Assembly: GCF_007990755.1 (NCBI RefSeq)
Contig: NZ_BJXA01000063.1
Location: 1 to 54,294 of the forward strand
Reading direction: 5' to 3'
Origin: Nocardia ninae NBRC 108245
GTDB lineage: Bacteria > Actinomycetota > Actinomycetes > Mycobacteriales > Mycobacteriaceae
Length of the DNA: 54,294 bases
Position 1 is the stretch's first letter; each line of letters opens with the position of its first letter. Below, piece by piece: positions 32,201 to 40,918 of this stretch. The translations under genes were made by a program, and so were the position numbers. The notes under the pieces are model-generated. The model was not told where the DNA came from and searched no databases. It saw only the letters and a program-made list of their open reading frames with translations.

Positions 32201-35200
32201 CGCCAAGGGCTGTGGGTCGTGCCGTTCGCTGGCCAGCAGCAGCCCACCCGCCGCGAGCAGGCGGCCGAGCGACCGCATCGAGCACGCCAGGTCGGCGGCC
32301 GTGTGCAGCGCGTTCGACGCGACGATGAGGTCGAAAGCGCAGTCCGAGAAGCCGTGCGCGGCCAGCTCCTCGTCGAGATCGAGTTGCTGGTACTCGACGA
32401 AGTCATAGGCCGCGAAGCGCTTCTGTGCCTTGGTGAAGAAGGACGTGCTCGCGTCGGTGAACAGGTAGTGCGTTCGCTCCGGTGGCAGCAACGGCAGCAG
32501 AGCCGCGGTGGTGGCGCCGGTCCCGGCGCCGACCTCGAGTACCCGCAGCGGACGATCCTCGGGCCAGCCCAGCACGATCTCGCTCAGCACCGCCCGCAGT
32601 ATCTCGTTGTGGTACCGAGTATCCGGGTTGACGTCGTAGTACTGCTCCAGCAACGACCCGCCGTCGAGGACGATTTCTTGCATCGGGTCCGCGCGACCGC
32701 ACAAGAATTCCGGAAGTCGCCGCGCGGCATAGGTACCGAGTGCCGCCGCGGGCGCGCACTCCGGGACCTCCGCCAGCCAACAGCGCAGCAGCGGCTCCGG
32801 TGCGGCGGCACCCGTCCAGCGCCAGCGCTTTTCGCCCATCGGCTCCGCCAGACCGTACGCACAGGCCATCGACAGCAGCAGGTCGAACAGCCCCGCGTAT
32901 TTCGGCAGCATCCCCGCTGCCAGCGCGTCTTCTTCAGCGAATATCGCAGGCGCGGGCAGTAACTGGGTCAGCGCGGCGACGGCGTGATGAGTGAGGGTTT
33001 CGGTTGTCCTCATCAGGTTCGTGGGTGTATCCAGCAGCGTCTCACCGGATTGCAGCCGTTGCACTGTGGCCACCGCGAGCTCGCCTGCCGCCGGCATCGG
33101 CGTACTCGTCATGGGTGCTTCTTCGTACGGCGCTGCCCGCAGCACACACACGTTCTGGTCCACCGGATCGCCGAGCGCCGCATCGAACCGGCGCAGCCAC
33201 ACGTCCCGCAGCTCCATCGCGACGGCGCCGTCCACGTCGGTGATCGTGATGTCCCAGCGGACATAGTCCTGGTGCCTGGCGCGCGAGCGGACCAGGATGC
33301 ACCCGGTGGCCGGCGGCTGGAACCAGCGATGGGTGGTACCCACGGCGTGCGGCAGGAAGACGTGGCGAGCGTCGGCGAGCAGCGGCGCGCCCGCTTGCAG
33401 CGCACCATCCAGCAGTGCCGGGTGCACCTCGTAGCCGGACTGCGCCGCGTCGAGGCGGTAAGCGGCCAGCACGTGGTCTCGGCCGACTGTCAGCTCTTCC
33501 AGCACTTGGAACGCCGGACCGTAATCGAGACCGACGGCTGCGGTAGCGGCGTAATGCTCTGCGCCACTGACCTTTTCGTTCAGGGACGCGCGCTCGCCGG
33601 CGATGTCGATCGGTGCGGGTTGCGGATGCCACAGGCGCCGGACCCGGCCGGTGGCATTGGCCTGCCAGTCCGACATGCCCTCGACTCGGCTGGCGATCCG
33701 GACGGCGCCACTGGTTTCCGACAGCGACACCTGCAGGCTGACCGGCGGGCCATCGTCGTCCTGGGCGAGCACCAATGCGTGGGTGATCTGCAGATCGGTG
33801 ACCTCGACCGCCGCGTCGTGCACGCGGCGGCCCGCGGCCAGGGCCATCTCCAGGAAGGCGCTCGCGGGCATGACGATGGCGCCACCGACCCGATGGTCGG
33901 TCAGCCAGGGCACCCTGACGGGTTCGACGACATCGCGCCAGGTCGGTTCGAGCACGGTGAGACGTTCGCCGAGCAGCGGATGGTCGATCGTGCCGTCGCC
34001 GCCGTTGCGGAAACTCGATTCCGGGCTGCCCTGCCAATGTCGTTCGCGCTGCCAGGGATAGCGCGGCAGGTCCACCACCAGGCCGGTATCGGGGAAGTAG
34101 CGCGCCGCGTCGAGCGCAGCGCCGGCCTCCAGCAACCGCTCTACGGTGGCGTCGACCGACCGCGCACCCTCGGCGGATCGAAGCAGGGTGGGCACCACGG
34201 CGGTGGGTGTCTCGGCGGCCGCGGTCAGCCGCCGCAGATAGCCGCGCAGTACCGGATGCGGGCCGATCTCGACGAAAATGTCGAATCCCCGCGTGATCAG
34301 ATCCTCGATGGCCGGGGCGAACAGCACGGGTTCGCGTACGTTGCGCCACCAGTATTCGGCGCCGAGTTCGGTGCCGGGAATTTCGGTTCCCGTCACCGTG
34401 GAGATCAGCGGGATCCGCGTTGCGCCGGGGGCGAGGTCGGCCAGTCCGGCGCGCACCGTGTCCTGCAGGTCGTCCATGGCCTTGCTGTGGAACGGGTAAT
34501 CCAATTCGAGTTCGCGGAAGAAGATCTCGCGGGCGGCAAGGCGTGTGCCCAGTTCGGCGACCGCAGCACTGTCACCGCTGACCGTGACGTCCTTGCGAGA
34601 GTTGATGCCGGCGAGCTCCACGCCAGGCAGCCCGTCCAACTCGTGCGTGATCTCCGCCGCCGACATGCCGACCGCGGCCATCCGCCCGCGCCCCGCCGTC
34701 CTGGACTGGGCGGCACTGCGTTCGGCGATGACCAGGCACGCTGCGTCCAGATCGAGCGCGCCCGCCAGATAAGCCGCCGCGACCTCACCCACACTGTGAC
34801 CCACCACGGCCCCGGGCTCGACGCCCTTGTCGCGCAGCATTTCGGCGAGGCCGAGCTGCACGGCGAACAACGCGGGCTGAGCGACCTCGGTCGCGGACAT
34901 CCTGGACCGGTCGAGCGGCGCGGACAGTTCGTCGGCGACGGACCAGCCGAGGCGCGGCCGCAGCCGGGCGTCCACCGCCGCGATGACCGCACCGAACACC
35001 GGGTCGGCCAGCAGGTCGGCCGCCATGCCTGCCCACTGGGAACCATTGCCGGAGAAGACGAAAGCGACCTGGCCACGCGCGGTCTCGGACGCACACTGGT
35101 TGATGTCCACCGTGCCCTCGGCGATCGCGCGCAGCCGCGCCGCGGCGGACGGGCCGTCGGCAGCGAGCACCGCTACCCGATCCCAATGGCGGGTGCGCCG

Positions 35201-36670
35201 CCGGGTGAGGGTGTAGCAGGCGTCGTAGAACTGTTCCGCCGTCGTGTCGGCCAGTTGCGCGCCGAGCAGCCGGGCCGCTTCGGTGACCGCGTCCGCCGAG
35301 CGCGCCGAGACCACGATGGGCAGCGGCCGATCCGTCGGCCGCGCGGTCGGCGGGCGCTGCGGCGCTTCGGCGAGCACCGCGTGCGCGTTCGCGCCACCGA
35401 AGCCGAAGGAGTTGACGCCGACCACGGCGGGTCGGGCACCGTCCAGCGGCGTGTTCTCGCGGACCGGAGCCAGGCGCAGTCCGTCGAAATCGATCGCCGG
35501 ATTGAGCGGCGTGGCATGCAGCGACGCCGGGATCACTCGATGGCGCAGCACCAGAATGGCTTTCAGCAGTCCGGCCATGCCCGAGGCCGCTTCCAGGTGT
35601 CCGAGGTTGGTCTTCACCGAACCGATCGGCAGAGCAGGCCCGGCAGACCTGGGCATGCCGAGCGCCCGACCGAGCGCGGCGCACTCGACCGGATCGCCCG
35701 CCGGTGTGCCGGTGCCGTGCGCCTCGACGTAGCCGACCTGGTGTGGCTCGACCCCGGCCATGGCGTACACCTTGCGCAGCAAGGCTTCCTGCGCGGTGGC
35801 GCTGGGCAGCGCGAGGCCCGGGGTGCGACCGTCGCAGTTGACCCCGGTACCCCGAATCACCGCGTGCACTCGGTCGCCGTCGGCGAGGGCGTCGGCCAAC
35901 CGTTTCAAGACCACGAGGCCGCCGCCCTCGGCGCGCACATACCCGTCGGCATCGGCCGAGAACGCCCGGCACCGGCCGGTCGGCGACAGCATCGAGGCCT
36001 GCGCGAAGCCGACGGTGGTGAACGGGCTGAGCAGGATGCTCATGCCGCCCGCGAGCATGACCCGCCCCTCACCGAACCGAAGGGCTTGGCAGGCCTGGTG
36101 CAGCGCCACCATCGCCGAGGAACACGCCGTGTCGATGGCCATGCTCGGCCCACGGAAGTCGAAGAAGTGCGAGATACGGTTCGCCGCGATCGACAGCGCG
36201 AGCCCGGAATTGGTGTAGGCGTCGATGTTTCGCCAGTCGTTCTGCTGGGTGGCGTAGCCGATCTCCGAAATACCTATGAAGACACCGGTATCCGAGCCGG
36301 ACAGCTCGCGCATATCGACAGCGGCGTCGTCGAGCGCCTCCATCGCCAGCTCCAGCAGGATCCGCTGCTGCGGGTCCATCCGGCCGGCTTCGCGCGGTGA
36401 GATGCCGAAGAACCGCGCGTCGAACGCCGCGATATCCACCCCGGTCAGCATGCCCGCCGCAGCGGTGTAGCTCTTGCCCGGCCTGCGACCACCGGGCGTG
36501 ACGATCCGGCCTGCGTCGAACCGATCTGCCGGTATCTCGGTGACGACATCGCGTCCGTCGGACAACATTGCCCACAATCCGTCCAGGTCGGCGATGCCGC
36601 CCGGCAGTCGCAGACCCACGCCGACGACCGCGATGTCCGCACCGTGCTGGGACGCGCCGAACCCCGACAT
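29258..36670 (-). CDS. highly reducing type I polyketide synthase with C-methyltransferase
   Basis: A single 2470-residue module. KS (about 10-435) has Cys183 in DTACSSA, His318 in EAHGTGT and His358 in NLGHLE. AT (535-850) has Ser626 in GHSVGE and a YPFH motif at 725-728, suggesting malonyl-CoA. DH (890-1165) has His926 in HxxxGxxxxP and Asp1088. The C-methyltransferase (1220-1555) has SAM motif VLEVGAGTGATT at 1377. A structural pseudo-KR spans about 1560-1760. ER (1780-2095) has HGGAGGVGLAAV at 1918. KR (2115-2300) has GGTSGLG, Lys2226 and Tyr2263. ACP carries Ser2423 in LGLDSL. Every domain looks active. There is no loading module or thioesterase, so iterative use and release by the adjoining reductase are inferred. 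GGAGAAGGAG precedes the ATG. Confidence 0.95.
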   Translation of the reverse strand: MSGFGASQHGADIAVVGVGLRLPGGIADLDGLWAMLSDGRDVVTEIPADRFDAGRIVTPGGRRPGKSYTAAAGMLTGVDIAAFDARFFGISPREAGRMDPQQRILLELAMEALDDAAVDMRELSGSDTGVFIGISEIGYATQQNDWRNIDAYTNSGLALSIAANRISHFFDFRGPSMAIDTACSSAMVALHQACQALRFGEGRVMLAGGMSILLSPFTTVGFAQASMLSPTGRCRAFSADADGYVRAEGGGLVVLKRLADALADGDRVHAVIRGTGVNCDGRTPGLALPSATAQEALLRKVYAMAGVEPHQVGYVEAHGTGTPAGDPVECAALGRALGMPRSAGPALPIGSVKTNLGHLEAASGMAGLLKAILVLRHRVIPASLHATPLNPAIDFDGLRLAPVRENTPLDGARPAVVGVNSFGFGGANAHAVLAEAPQRPPTARPTDRPLPIVVSARSADAVTEAARLLGAQLADTTAEQFYDACYTLTRRRTRHWDRVAVLAADGPSAAARLRAIAEGTVDINQCASETARGQVAFVFSGNGSQWAGMAADLLADPVFGAVIAAVDARLRPRLGWSVADELSAPLDRSRMSATEVAQPALFAVQLGLAEMLRDKGVEPGAVVGHSVGEVAAAYLAGALDLDAACLVIAERSAAQSRTAGRGRMAAVGMSAAEITHELDGLPGVELAGINSRKDVTVSGDSAAVAELGTRLAAREIFFRELELDYPFHSKAMDDLQDTVRAGLADLAPGATRIPLISTVTGTEIPGTELGAEYWWRNVREPVLFAPAIEDLITRGFDIFVEIGPHPVLRGYLRRLTAAAETPTAVVPTLLRSAEGARSVDATVERLLEAGAALDAARYFPDTGLVVDLPRYPWQRERHWQGSPESSFRNGGDGTIDHPLLGERLTVLEPTWRDVVEPVRVPWLTDHRVGGAIVMPASAFLEMALAAGRRVHDAAVEVTDLQITHALVLAQDDDGPPVSLQVSLSETSGAVRIASRVEGMSDWQANATGRVRRLWHPQPAPIDIAGERASLNEKVSGAEHYAATAAVGLDYGPAFQVLEELTVGRDHVLAAYRLDAAQSGYEVHPALLDGALQAGAPLLADARHVFLPHAVGTTHRWFQPPATGCILVRSRARHQDYVRWDITITDVDGAVAMELRDVWLRRFDAALGDPVDQNVCVLRAAPYEEAPMTSTPMPAAGELAVATVQRLQSGETLLDTPTNLMRTTETLTHHAVAALTQLLPAPAIFAEEDALAAGMLPKYAGLFDLLLSMACAYGLAEPMGEKRWRWTGAAAPEPLLRCWLAEVPECAPAAALGTYAARRLPEFLCGRADPMQEIVLDGGSLLEQYYDVNPDTRYHNEILRAVLSEIVLGWPEDRPLRVLEVGAGTGATTAALLPLLPPERTHYLFTDASTSFFTKAQKRFAAYDFVEYQQLDLDEELAAHGFSDCAFDLIVASNALHTAADLACSMRSLGRLLAAGGLLLASERHDPQPLALPFGVLDSFWSFTDTTLRTHSPLLSREQWPVLLRRCGFADVRQLGSEQEPLRSSSSVILATRAAETALGAALPPAPLGSRWILLAEDDTELGFAASLAERLHEAGGSSVRAIVASELIDGWLPAVAENDSVRVVFLLSAATSDAQPGPAATTHRTLRRVAVLRAVAAGLGDLPSTVQTRCCLVTRPTGAMPAPERAEVPEDAALWGAARSLANEQPALGLTRVSLARGPQLIDTADRLARELLTPTDEDEVVLTPAGRFVPRVVAAAPELILVAADNPQPYRLALHNPGLSCEFSWQPSVPKQAGPQEVVIAVRAAALNYRDVLQAVGMLPPEVIDGTFAEQGLGFECAGVITEVGAQVRDLRPGDRVYGLAPAALAAQVVTAAENVGRIPDGLSFTGAATLPVAASTVYYALETLARLVPGEVLLVHGGAGGVGLAAVRYAEQLGVTVIATAGSAIKREFLRSLGVQHVFDSRSMAFVAEVEAATGGRGVDVVLNSLAGEALHRSLELLRPHGRFVELGKRDVIENSPLLLRALQRNISVFCADLSTMDSDHPVLGQVQFRTVAEQISSQAYPPLPHTVYPAARIGEAFRLLQHSRHIGKVVVTFDAEVPVERMPVPVRLDPDATYLVTGGTSGLGAATARWLAGRGARQVVLTSRSGSAAPEAAKLIDELATGGVTVTAYAADVTDLDAMRAVFATIDATGHPVRGVVHAAMRLDDAPLAELDDTRFDTALAPKMQGALTLAELVAERSLDFFVLFSSVAAMAGQLGQANYVAGNLFVEAFARHRLSKGLTGQAVAWGAIGDVGHVARTGLADRLSGFGILAISAEEAMTGLEQLLGSERNGVSVARIDWDRMTTMLPSLLTPRFARVRPPAIHGMGQGKSEFLRQLAAATPEEAQELVQQAMIGLVAHVMQTTPDRVDPHRQLDQLGLDSLMAAELLAAIRHQLGCELSVMDVARGGSLAQLSRVVLAAAKPSRTGS

Positions 36671-37200
36671 ACGTTCTCCTTCTCCGGCCCCCGAAAGGCG
36701 GGGCAGTGGTCATCTCGACGATCGGTGGCGATCCCTGAACCGCCGGCACATGGACAGCGACGGGTTCAACGGGTCGAATCTGCATCTGACAACAAGCCGG
36801 GCACGGTGGCAGCCACGATCGGCGCCACTGCGCGGGCGAATCCGAATACCGCGAGGCCGTTGATCTGTGTCATCGATTGCTGCCGACACCTCGGCAGCAG
36901 TCGTCACGTGCGATATCGAACGAACGGAGCGGTGCGGGATCGATGGCGATCGAGCCGCGTTGCCCCCGGTGGCCTCGCTTCAGCTCTGGACGAGCTCGAC
37001 CGCGAATCTACCGATCGGAATCATCGGGCGCAAGCCCCCGGATTCGGCAATTACCCAGTGCTGCAACCCATTTCGTCGCACGTCAGATAAGGCACCCGCA
37101 TACTGCTATTCGTTGCCGAAGCACGCTCGGATGGGAACCGATAACGGCCCGAAGCTGAGCAATCGACCGACTCACCGGGTAGCCGGTTACGCCGCGGCGA
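36671..37200 (-). promoter_or_regulatory. 530-bp noncoding region upstream of the PKS
   Basis: No frame here has a ribosome site or a recognisable protein, so this should hold the PKS promoter and any operators. The one strong element is a 9-bp perfect hairpin or palindrome, TGCTGCCGA (36878-36886) and TCGGCAGCA (36891-36899), about 210 bases before the PKS start. It could be a regulator site or the terminator of the upstream protease gene. No clear -35/-10 pair was found. Confidence 0.4.
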
Positions 37201-38013
37201 TCAGCTCTGCCGCTGCTGCCGCGCATACCACCACAGCAGGATTGCCGTGCTGGTGAACGGGATGACGCCGAATGCCAAGCCGATGACTGCCATGTCGGGG
37301 TCGTGAAGGTCTATGTAGTCCCATTTGCCGGCGAGGAACTGTGTGGTCACTTGGAATATGGTGTGAAATCCTATGCAGGCCCAGAGGTTTCCGGTGGTGG
37401 CGCGCAGTGCGCCCTGCACAGCGGAGAATGCGAAGAAGAACAGGGCTCGGTCGAGGGAGCCTGCCGCGCCGATCAAAACTCCCCATGCGGTGAACAGTGC
37501 TGCTTGGCCGAGGACGGTGGCGGCGGTGGGCCAGCGTTCGCGGAGGTTGGCGAAGAAATATCCGCGGAAGATGAGTTCCTCGGGAAAAGCCTCGTACAGC
37601 AGTACCAGTGCGAGCAGTGCGAGGATCGCCGACAAGGTCTGCGGTACCGGCGCACGCACGGTGAGTTCGGCCCAGCCGAGCCAGATCATCACGGCCGCAG
37701 ACAAAAGGGCGGGAATACCCCAGCATGCGGCACCGAAAAGGAAAGGGCGCCAACCTTGTCCGATCGACGACAAGCCCAGCCCGGACCACGGCCGACGATC
37801 GAGGAACCGGCGCGCCGCATAGACCAACGGCACCGTACCCAGCGTCGCACCGACCGCAGCCGCCACATGACGACCTCGGCTGTATTCCTCGCCGAACACC
37901 ATGTCCGCCCCGCGATACAGCACCAGCCACCAGACCGTCACCGCGACGAAAACTACGATCGACCTGACCACAAACGCAGGCCGCCCGTCCTCGGAGCTCG
38001 CGAAAAACGCCAC
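37201..38013 (-). CDS. CPBP family intramembrane metalloprotease
   Basis: A 270-residue protein with about eight membrane helices. It carries the CPBP (Abi/Rce1-like) motifs: FPEELIFRGY with Glu145-Glu146 and Arg150, the FTAWGVLIG-type second motif and the metal-ligand His217 in GFHTIF. Family members cleave C-terminal segments of membrane or prenylated substrates or act in bacteriocin self-protection. It lies upstream of the PKS on the same strand across 530 bp, so a link to the product is possible but unsupported. Confidence 0.88.
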   Translation of the reverse strand: MAFFASSEDGRPAFVVRSIVVFVAVTVWWLVLYRGADMVFGEEYSRGRHVAAAVGATLGTVPLVYAARRFLDRRPWSGLGLSSIGQGWRPFLFGAACWGIPALLSAAVMIWLGWAELTVRAPVPQTLSAILALLALVLLYEAFPEELIFRGYFFANLRERWPTAATVLGQAALFTAWGVLIGAAGSLDRALFFFAFSAVQGALRATTGNLWACIGFHTIFQVTTQFLAGKWDYIDLHDPDMAVIGLAFGVIPFTSTAILLWWYARQQRQS

Positions 38014-38120
38014 GCCACGACCGTATCCCGCACTTCAGGCGGTGCACATCCTACGAAATGGTGACTCCCGAACTCGCAATTCCATTACCACTGTGGACGC
38101 GCGGTAAAGCCGTGCGTCGT

Positions 38121-38492
38121 TCAGGCGCAGCTGAATTGGAAGGCAGCGGTCTGCGTGGCGTCAGGAATAACGTCCACCTTGACCGAGGTCGTGCTCTTCG
38201 GTTCGCAACCGGAAACCGAGGTGAACTGGGCCAGATAGCAACCGGGTGCGAGGTTGGTGGCGGCGGTACCGTCGGGCCCGGTGGTCAGGGTGGCGAGGAT
38301 CGGCCCCGCGGCGCAGGTGGTGACACCGATTTGCACGCCGGCGACGGCGGCCGGTTCAGCCCCGGTGGTTGCCGCCTGCACCCGCAACACGCCATGCCCG
38401 GCCGGCACCGGGTCGGCTCCGGCGATTCCCGCGCCCTGCGCGATCGCCAGCAAACCCACGCCGAAAACGGACATGCCGATCAATCTGCGCAT
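38121..38492 (-). CDS. small secreted protein with four cysteines
   Basis: A 123-residue protein. A typical signal peptide (MRRLIGMSVFGVGLLAIAQG, cleavage near AGA-DP) is followed by a beta-rich domain with four Cys (VTTCAAG, PGCYLAQ, SGCEPK and the penultimate residue in FSCA), likely two disulfides. The pattern TLTTGPDGTAATNLAPGCYLAQF resembles prealbumin-like (SpaA/Cna-B-type) folds. Function is unknown. AGGGAG stands before the ATG. The start is divergent from the gene at 38754 over 261 bp in which I saw nothing else. Confidence 0.75.
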   Translation of the reverse strand: MRRLIGMSVFGVGLLAIAQGAGIAGADPVPAGHGVLRVQAATTGAEPAAVAGVQIGVTTCAAGPILATLTTGPDGTAATNLAPGCYLAQFTSVSGCEPKSTTSVKVDVIPDATQTAAFQFSCA

Positions 38493-38753
38493 TCGAATCT
38501 CCCTCTGCACGAACAAATATGGGCGGTCATCCGCTCTCGGCAAATATAGGTCGGCCGACCGCCCGCCCGGTACCAGGACACGCAATGCCCCGCGACCTTC
38601 GATACTTCTCGGATCCAGCCGGCATTCCGCACGCCCGCGAACGACATGCCGAGACACCGGCTGAGGCCACGGTCAGCGCGTTATTCCACTCGACCGGGCG
38701 CAGGCTTGCCGTAACCTTCGAGGAAGCCGAAGGGGGCTGACGGAGGCGAGACG

Positions 38754-39347
38754 ATGACTTATCCGCCGGGCGGGCAACCGCCGCAGGAACCGCAGTATCC
38801 GCAGCAGCCCGAGGAGCCCACCTCCTATCCGCCACCGCCGGGTGACCAACAGGCCGGAAATGCACCGGCGGCCGGCGCTCAGCCGTCCCGGAAGAGCAAG
38901 ATCGGCCTGATTGTCGGACTGGTGGCGGTGGTACTGCTCGCACTCGGCGGCGCGGTGGTGCTCGGCGCCGTGCTGACGGCGCAGGGCAAGGGCCCGCTCG
39001 CCTCCGACGACAGGCGGATCGAGGTGGCCATCCACGACTTCTACGACACGCTGGAGTCCGAGGGCTTCCGGGCAGCCGCGGCCAAGGCGTGCGCGGCGGA
39101 CCGAGCCGAGTTCGACGCGCTGCCCGAGGAGCAGAAGCAGGAGTTCGAGTCGGCGACGGTCGCGGTGACCATCGATAAGATCGAAGATGTCGCGATCGAC
39201 GGTGCGGTCGCGACCGCACACATTCTCGGCACACTCACCCTGGAAGTGCCGGGTCAGGCCCCCGACACCGACACGAGCACCACCGAACACTTGAAGAAGG
39301 AAGACGGAAAGTGGAAGGTCTGCTCCGCGAGCTCGCCCAAGAATTGA
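38754..39347 (+). CDS. Pro-rich membrane-anchored DUF4878-like protein
   Basis: A 197-residue protein. The N-terminal cytoplasmic segment is Pro/Gln/Tyr-rich (PPGGQPPQEPQYPQQPEE), a membrane helix follows at about 49-74, then an extracytoplasmic domain of about 115 residues. This has the NTF2/lumazine-binding-like layout of DUF4878: VAIHDFYDTLESEGF, two Cys (KACAADR and WKVCSASS) and a final GKWKVC strand. Such proteins are common in mycobacteria and nocardiae and have no known activity. It is 15 bp upstream of the metallophosphoesterase gene. Confidence 0.8.
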   Translation: MTYPPGGQPPQEPQYPQQPEEPTSYPPPPGDQQAGNAPAAGAQPSRKSKIGLIVGLVAVVLLALGGAVVLGAVLTAQGKGPLASDDRRIEVAIHDFYDTLESEGFRAAAAKACAADRAEFDALPEEQKQEFESATVAVTIDKIEDVAIDGAVATAHILGTLTLEVPGQAPDTDTSTTEHLKKEDGKWKVCSASSPKN

Positions 39348-39362
39348 CCCCGTGCCTCGCCG

Positions 39363-40799
39363 ATGAGTGACGGCGTCATGAGCAAGCGGACCGCAGGCAC
39401 CTCGTGCTGCGGCCCGTCCAGGCGAACCATTCTCGGCGCCATGGGACTTGCCACCCTGCTGCCCTTCACTCGTCTGGGTTCGGCTCGGGCCCAACCACAT
39501 CCGCTGATCGCCACCGATCTCGAGGTCGTCACGATCACCGACCGCTCGGTGATCATCACCTGGACGACGGTGACGCCTGATGCCGCCGGACGACTGACAC
39601 CGGTGGATACCGACGCGGAAGTTCGGCTGGCCCCGGCCGATTCGGCCCGTGCCCCGGTTCCCGTGCACGCCGACCCGCGGCCGACACCGTTCCACTACGC
39701 CGAAATCGACGGCCTCGAACCCGGCCGCCCCTATCGCTTCGAGGCGTGGTCCAACGGCGTGCGCGCGATCCCCGCGCTCTCGCTGACCACCCTCAGCCCG
39801 GGAACTCCCGAATCCACCGGCGAATTCACCACGTTGGTGCCGCCGCCGGGCCGCCCACTGCAAACCCTCGCCCTCGCCAACGACGTGCACTACGGCGAGG
39901 AGGTCAGTGGCCTGCTGGTCGCCAACGTGCCGCCCGGCGTCCGCCAGGACATCCCGCCGTACCCGGAGGTGATGCTGGGTGCCCTGCTCGACGATCTGCG
40001 CCGACCTGACCGCGGCGCCGAGCGACTGCTGATCGCGGGCGACCTCACCAATGAGGCGTCTCTGAAAGACGCGACCGCCGTGCGTGCCCACCTCGACACC
40101 TGGGGCGCGCTCGGTACCGACTACTTCGTCGTGCGCGGCAACCACGACCGCCCCCACGTCGGCCCGGACTACGCGAGCTGCCTGCCCGCTCCGGCCGACC
40201 ACCACGACTGCTGGGCCGAGGCGTTCATCCCGCGCCAGCAGCTGATCGAGCACGAAACCGGCGGCCTGCGCCTGCTCGGCCTGGACACCAGCGAACTAGA
40301 CGGCTCCGGCGGCACCATCGACCGACCACAACTCGATCTGCTGGCCGAGCGACTGCGCGCCGACCCCGACCGCCCGACTCTGGTCTTCGGCCACCACCCG
40401 GTCACCGTCGAATCCGGTTTCACCAATCTCGCGGGACCGGGATTCGTCCTCAATGGCCGCGACAGCGCCGAACTCCAAGCCCTGTACACCCGCTCCCCCG
40501 GCGTTTTCCTGCACCACAGCGGACATACCCACCGAAATCGCCGCACCCGCCCCGACGCCGCCTGCGCCGTCGAATTCCTGGAAGTGGCGGCGGTGAAGGA
40601 ATATCCGGGCGGTTACAGCCTGCTCCGGCTGTACGAGGGCGGTTACATGCTCAACTTCTACAAAACCCGCACCGACGCGGCTCGCCGCTGGAGCGCGACC
40701 ACCAGGTCCGAATACTTCGGCCTACTCCCGGATTACACGCTGGGCACCACCGCCGACCGTAATCACGTTGTCCTACGGGATTTCTCGGGTCTGCGCTGA
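39363..40799 (+). CDS. Tat-exported metallophosphoesterase (purple acid phosphatase-like)
   Basis: A 478-residue protein with a twin-arginine signal (SRRTILGAMGLA, Arg20-Arg21, cleavage near ARA-QP at 43). An N-terminal beta-sandwich is typical of purple-acid-phosphatase-like enzymes. The calcineurin-like domain has all metal-binding motifs: NDVH, AGDLTNE, RGNHDRP, FGHHPVT and HSGHTHRN. It should fold with a dinuclear metal centre in the cytoplasm and act outside the membrane on phosphate esters. An internal ATG at residue 6 is an alternative start that keeps the signal. Confidence 0.9.
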   Translation: MSDGVMSKRTAGTSCCGPSRRTILGAMGLATLLPFTRLGSARAQPHPLIATDLEVVTITDRSVIITWTTVTPDAAGRLTPVDTDAEVRLAPADSARAPVPVHADPRPTPFHYAEIDGLEPGRPYRFEAWSNGVRAIPALSLTTLSPGTPESTGEFTTLVPPPGRPLQTLALANDVHYGEEVSGLLVANVPPGVRQDIPPYPEVMLGALLDDLRRPDRGAERLLIAGDLTNEASLKDATAVRAHLDTWGALGTDYFVVRGNHDRPHVGPDYASCLPAPADHHDCWAEAFIPRQQLIEHETGGLRLLGLDTSELDGSGGTIDRPQLDLLAERLRADPDRPTLVFGHHPVTVESGFTNLAGPGFVLNGRDSAELQALYTRSPGVFLHHSGHTHRNRRTRPDAACAVEFLEVAAVKEYPGGYSLLRLYEGGYMLNFYKTRTDAARRWSATTRSEYFGLLPDYTLGTTADRNHVVLRDFSGLR

Positions 40800-40869
40800 C
40801 CGGCCGGGAATTCCGGAAACGCCGCTGCCGGACCGATATCATCCGCGCACGTCGGACGCGGTATGTTGC

Positions 40870-40888
40870 TTAGGTAAGCCTCATCAAC
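40870..40888. promoter_or_regulatory. DtxR/IdeR-type iron box
   Basis: TTAGGTAAGCCTCATCAAC matches 14 of 19 positions of the DtxR-family consensus TTAGGTTAGCCTAACCTAA, with the left half nearly perfect. It lies 30 bases before the start of the iron-binding protein gene, so iron-replete repression of the whole operon is expected. Confidence 0.65.
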
Positions 40889-40918
40889 ATGAGGAATTCC
40901 AGCGGAAGGACCGAACCG

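Noticed and set aside
32984-36400. Plus-strand frame of 1138 codons inside the PKS
   Set aside because: Repetitive Arg/Asp/Gly/His composition, antisense to intact KS, AT and DH domains; no protein-like features.
29258-36670. Mycocerosic-acid-type (Mas/Pks5) synthase
   Set aside because: Those enzymes lack a C-methyltransferase and use methylmalonyl-CoA. This protein has a cMT with SAM motif and an AT motif suggesting malonyl-CoA.
36867-37256. 129-codon plus-strand frame upstream of the PKS
   Set aside because: No ribosome site, no family features, overlaps the end of the protease gene; likely chance.
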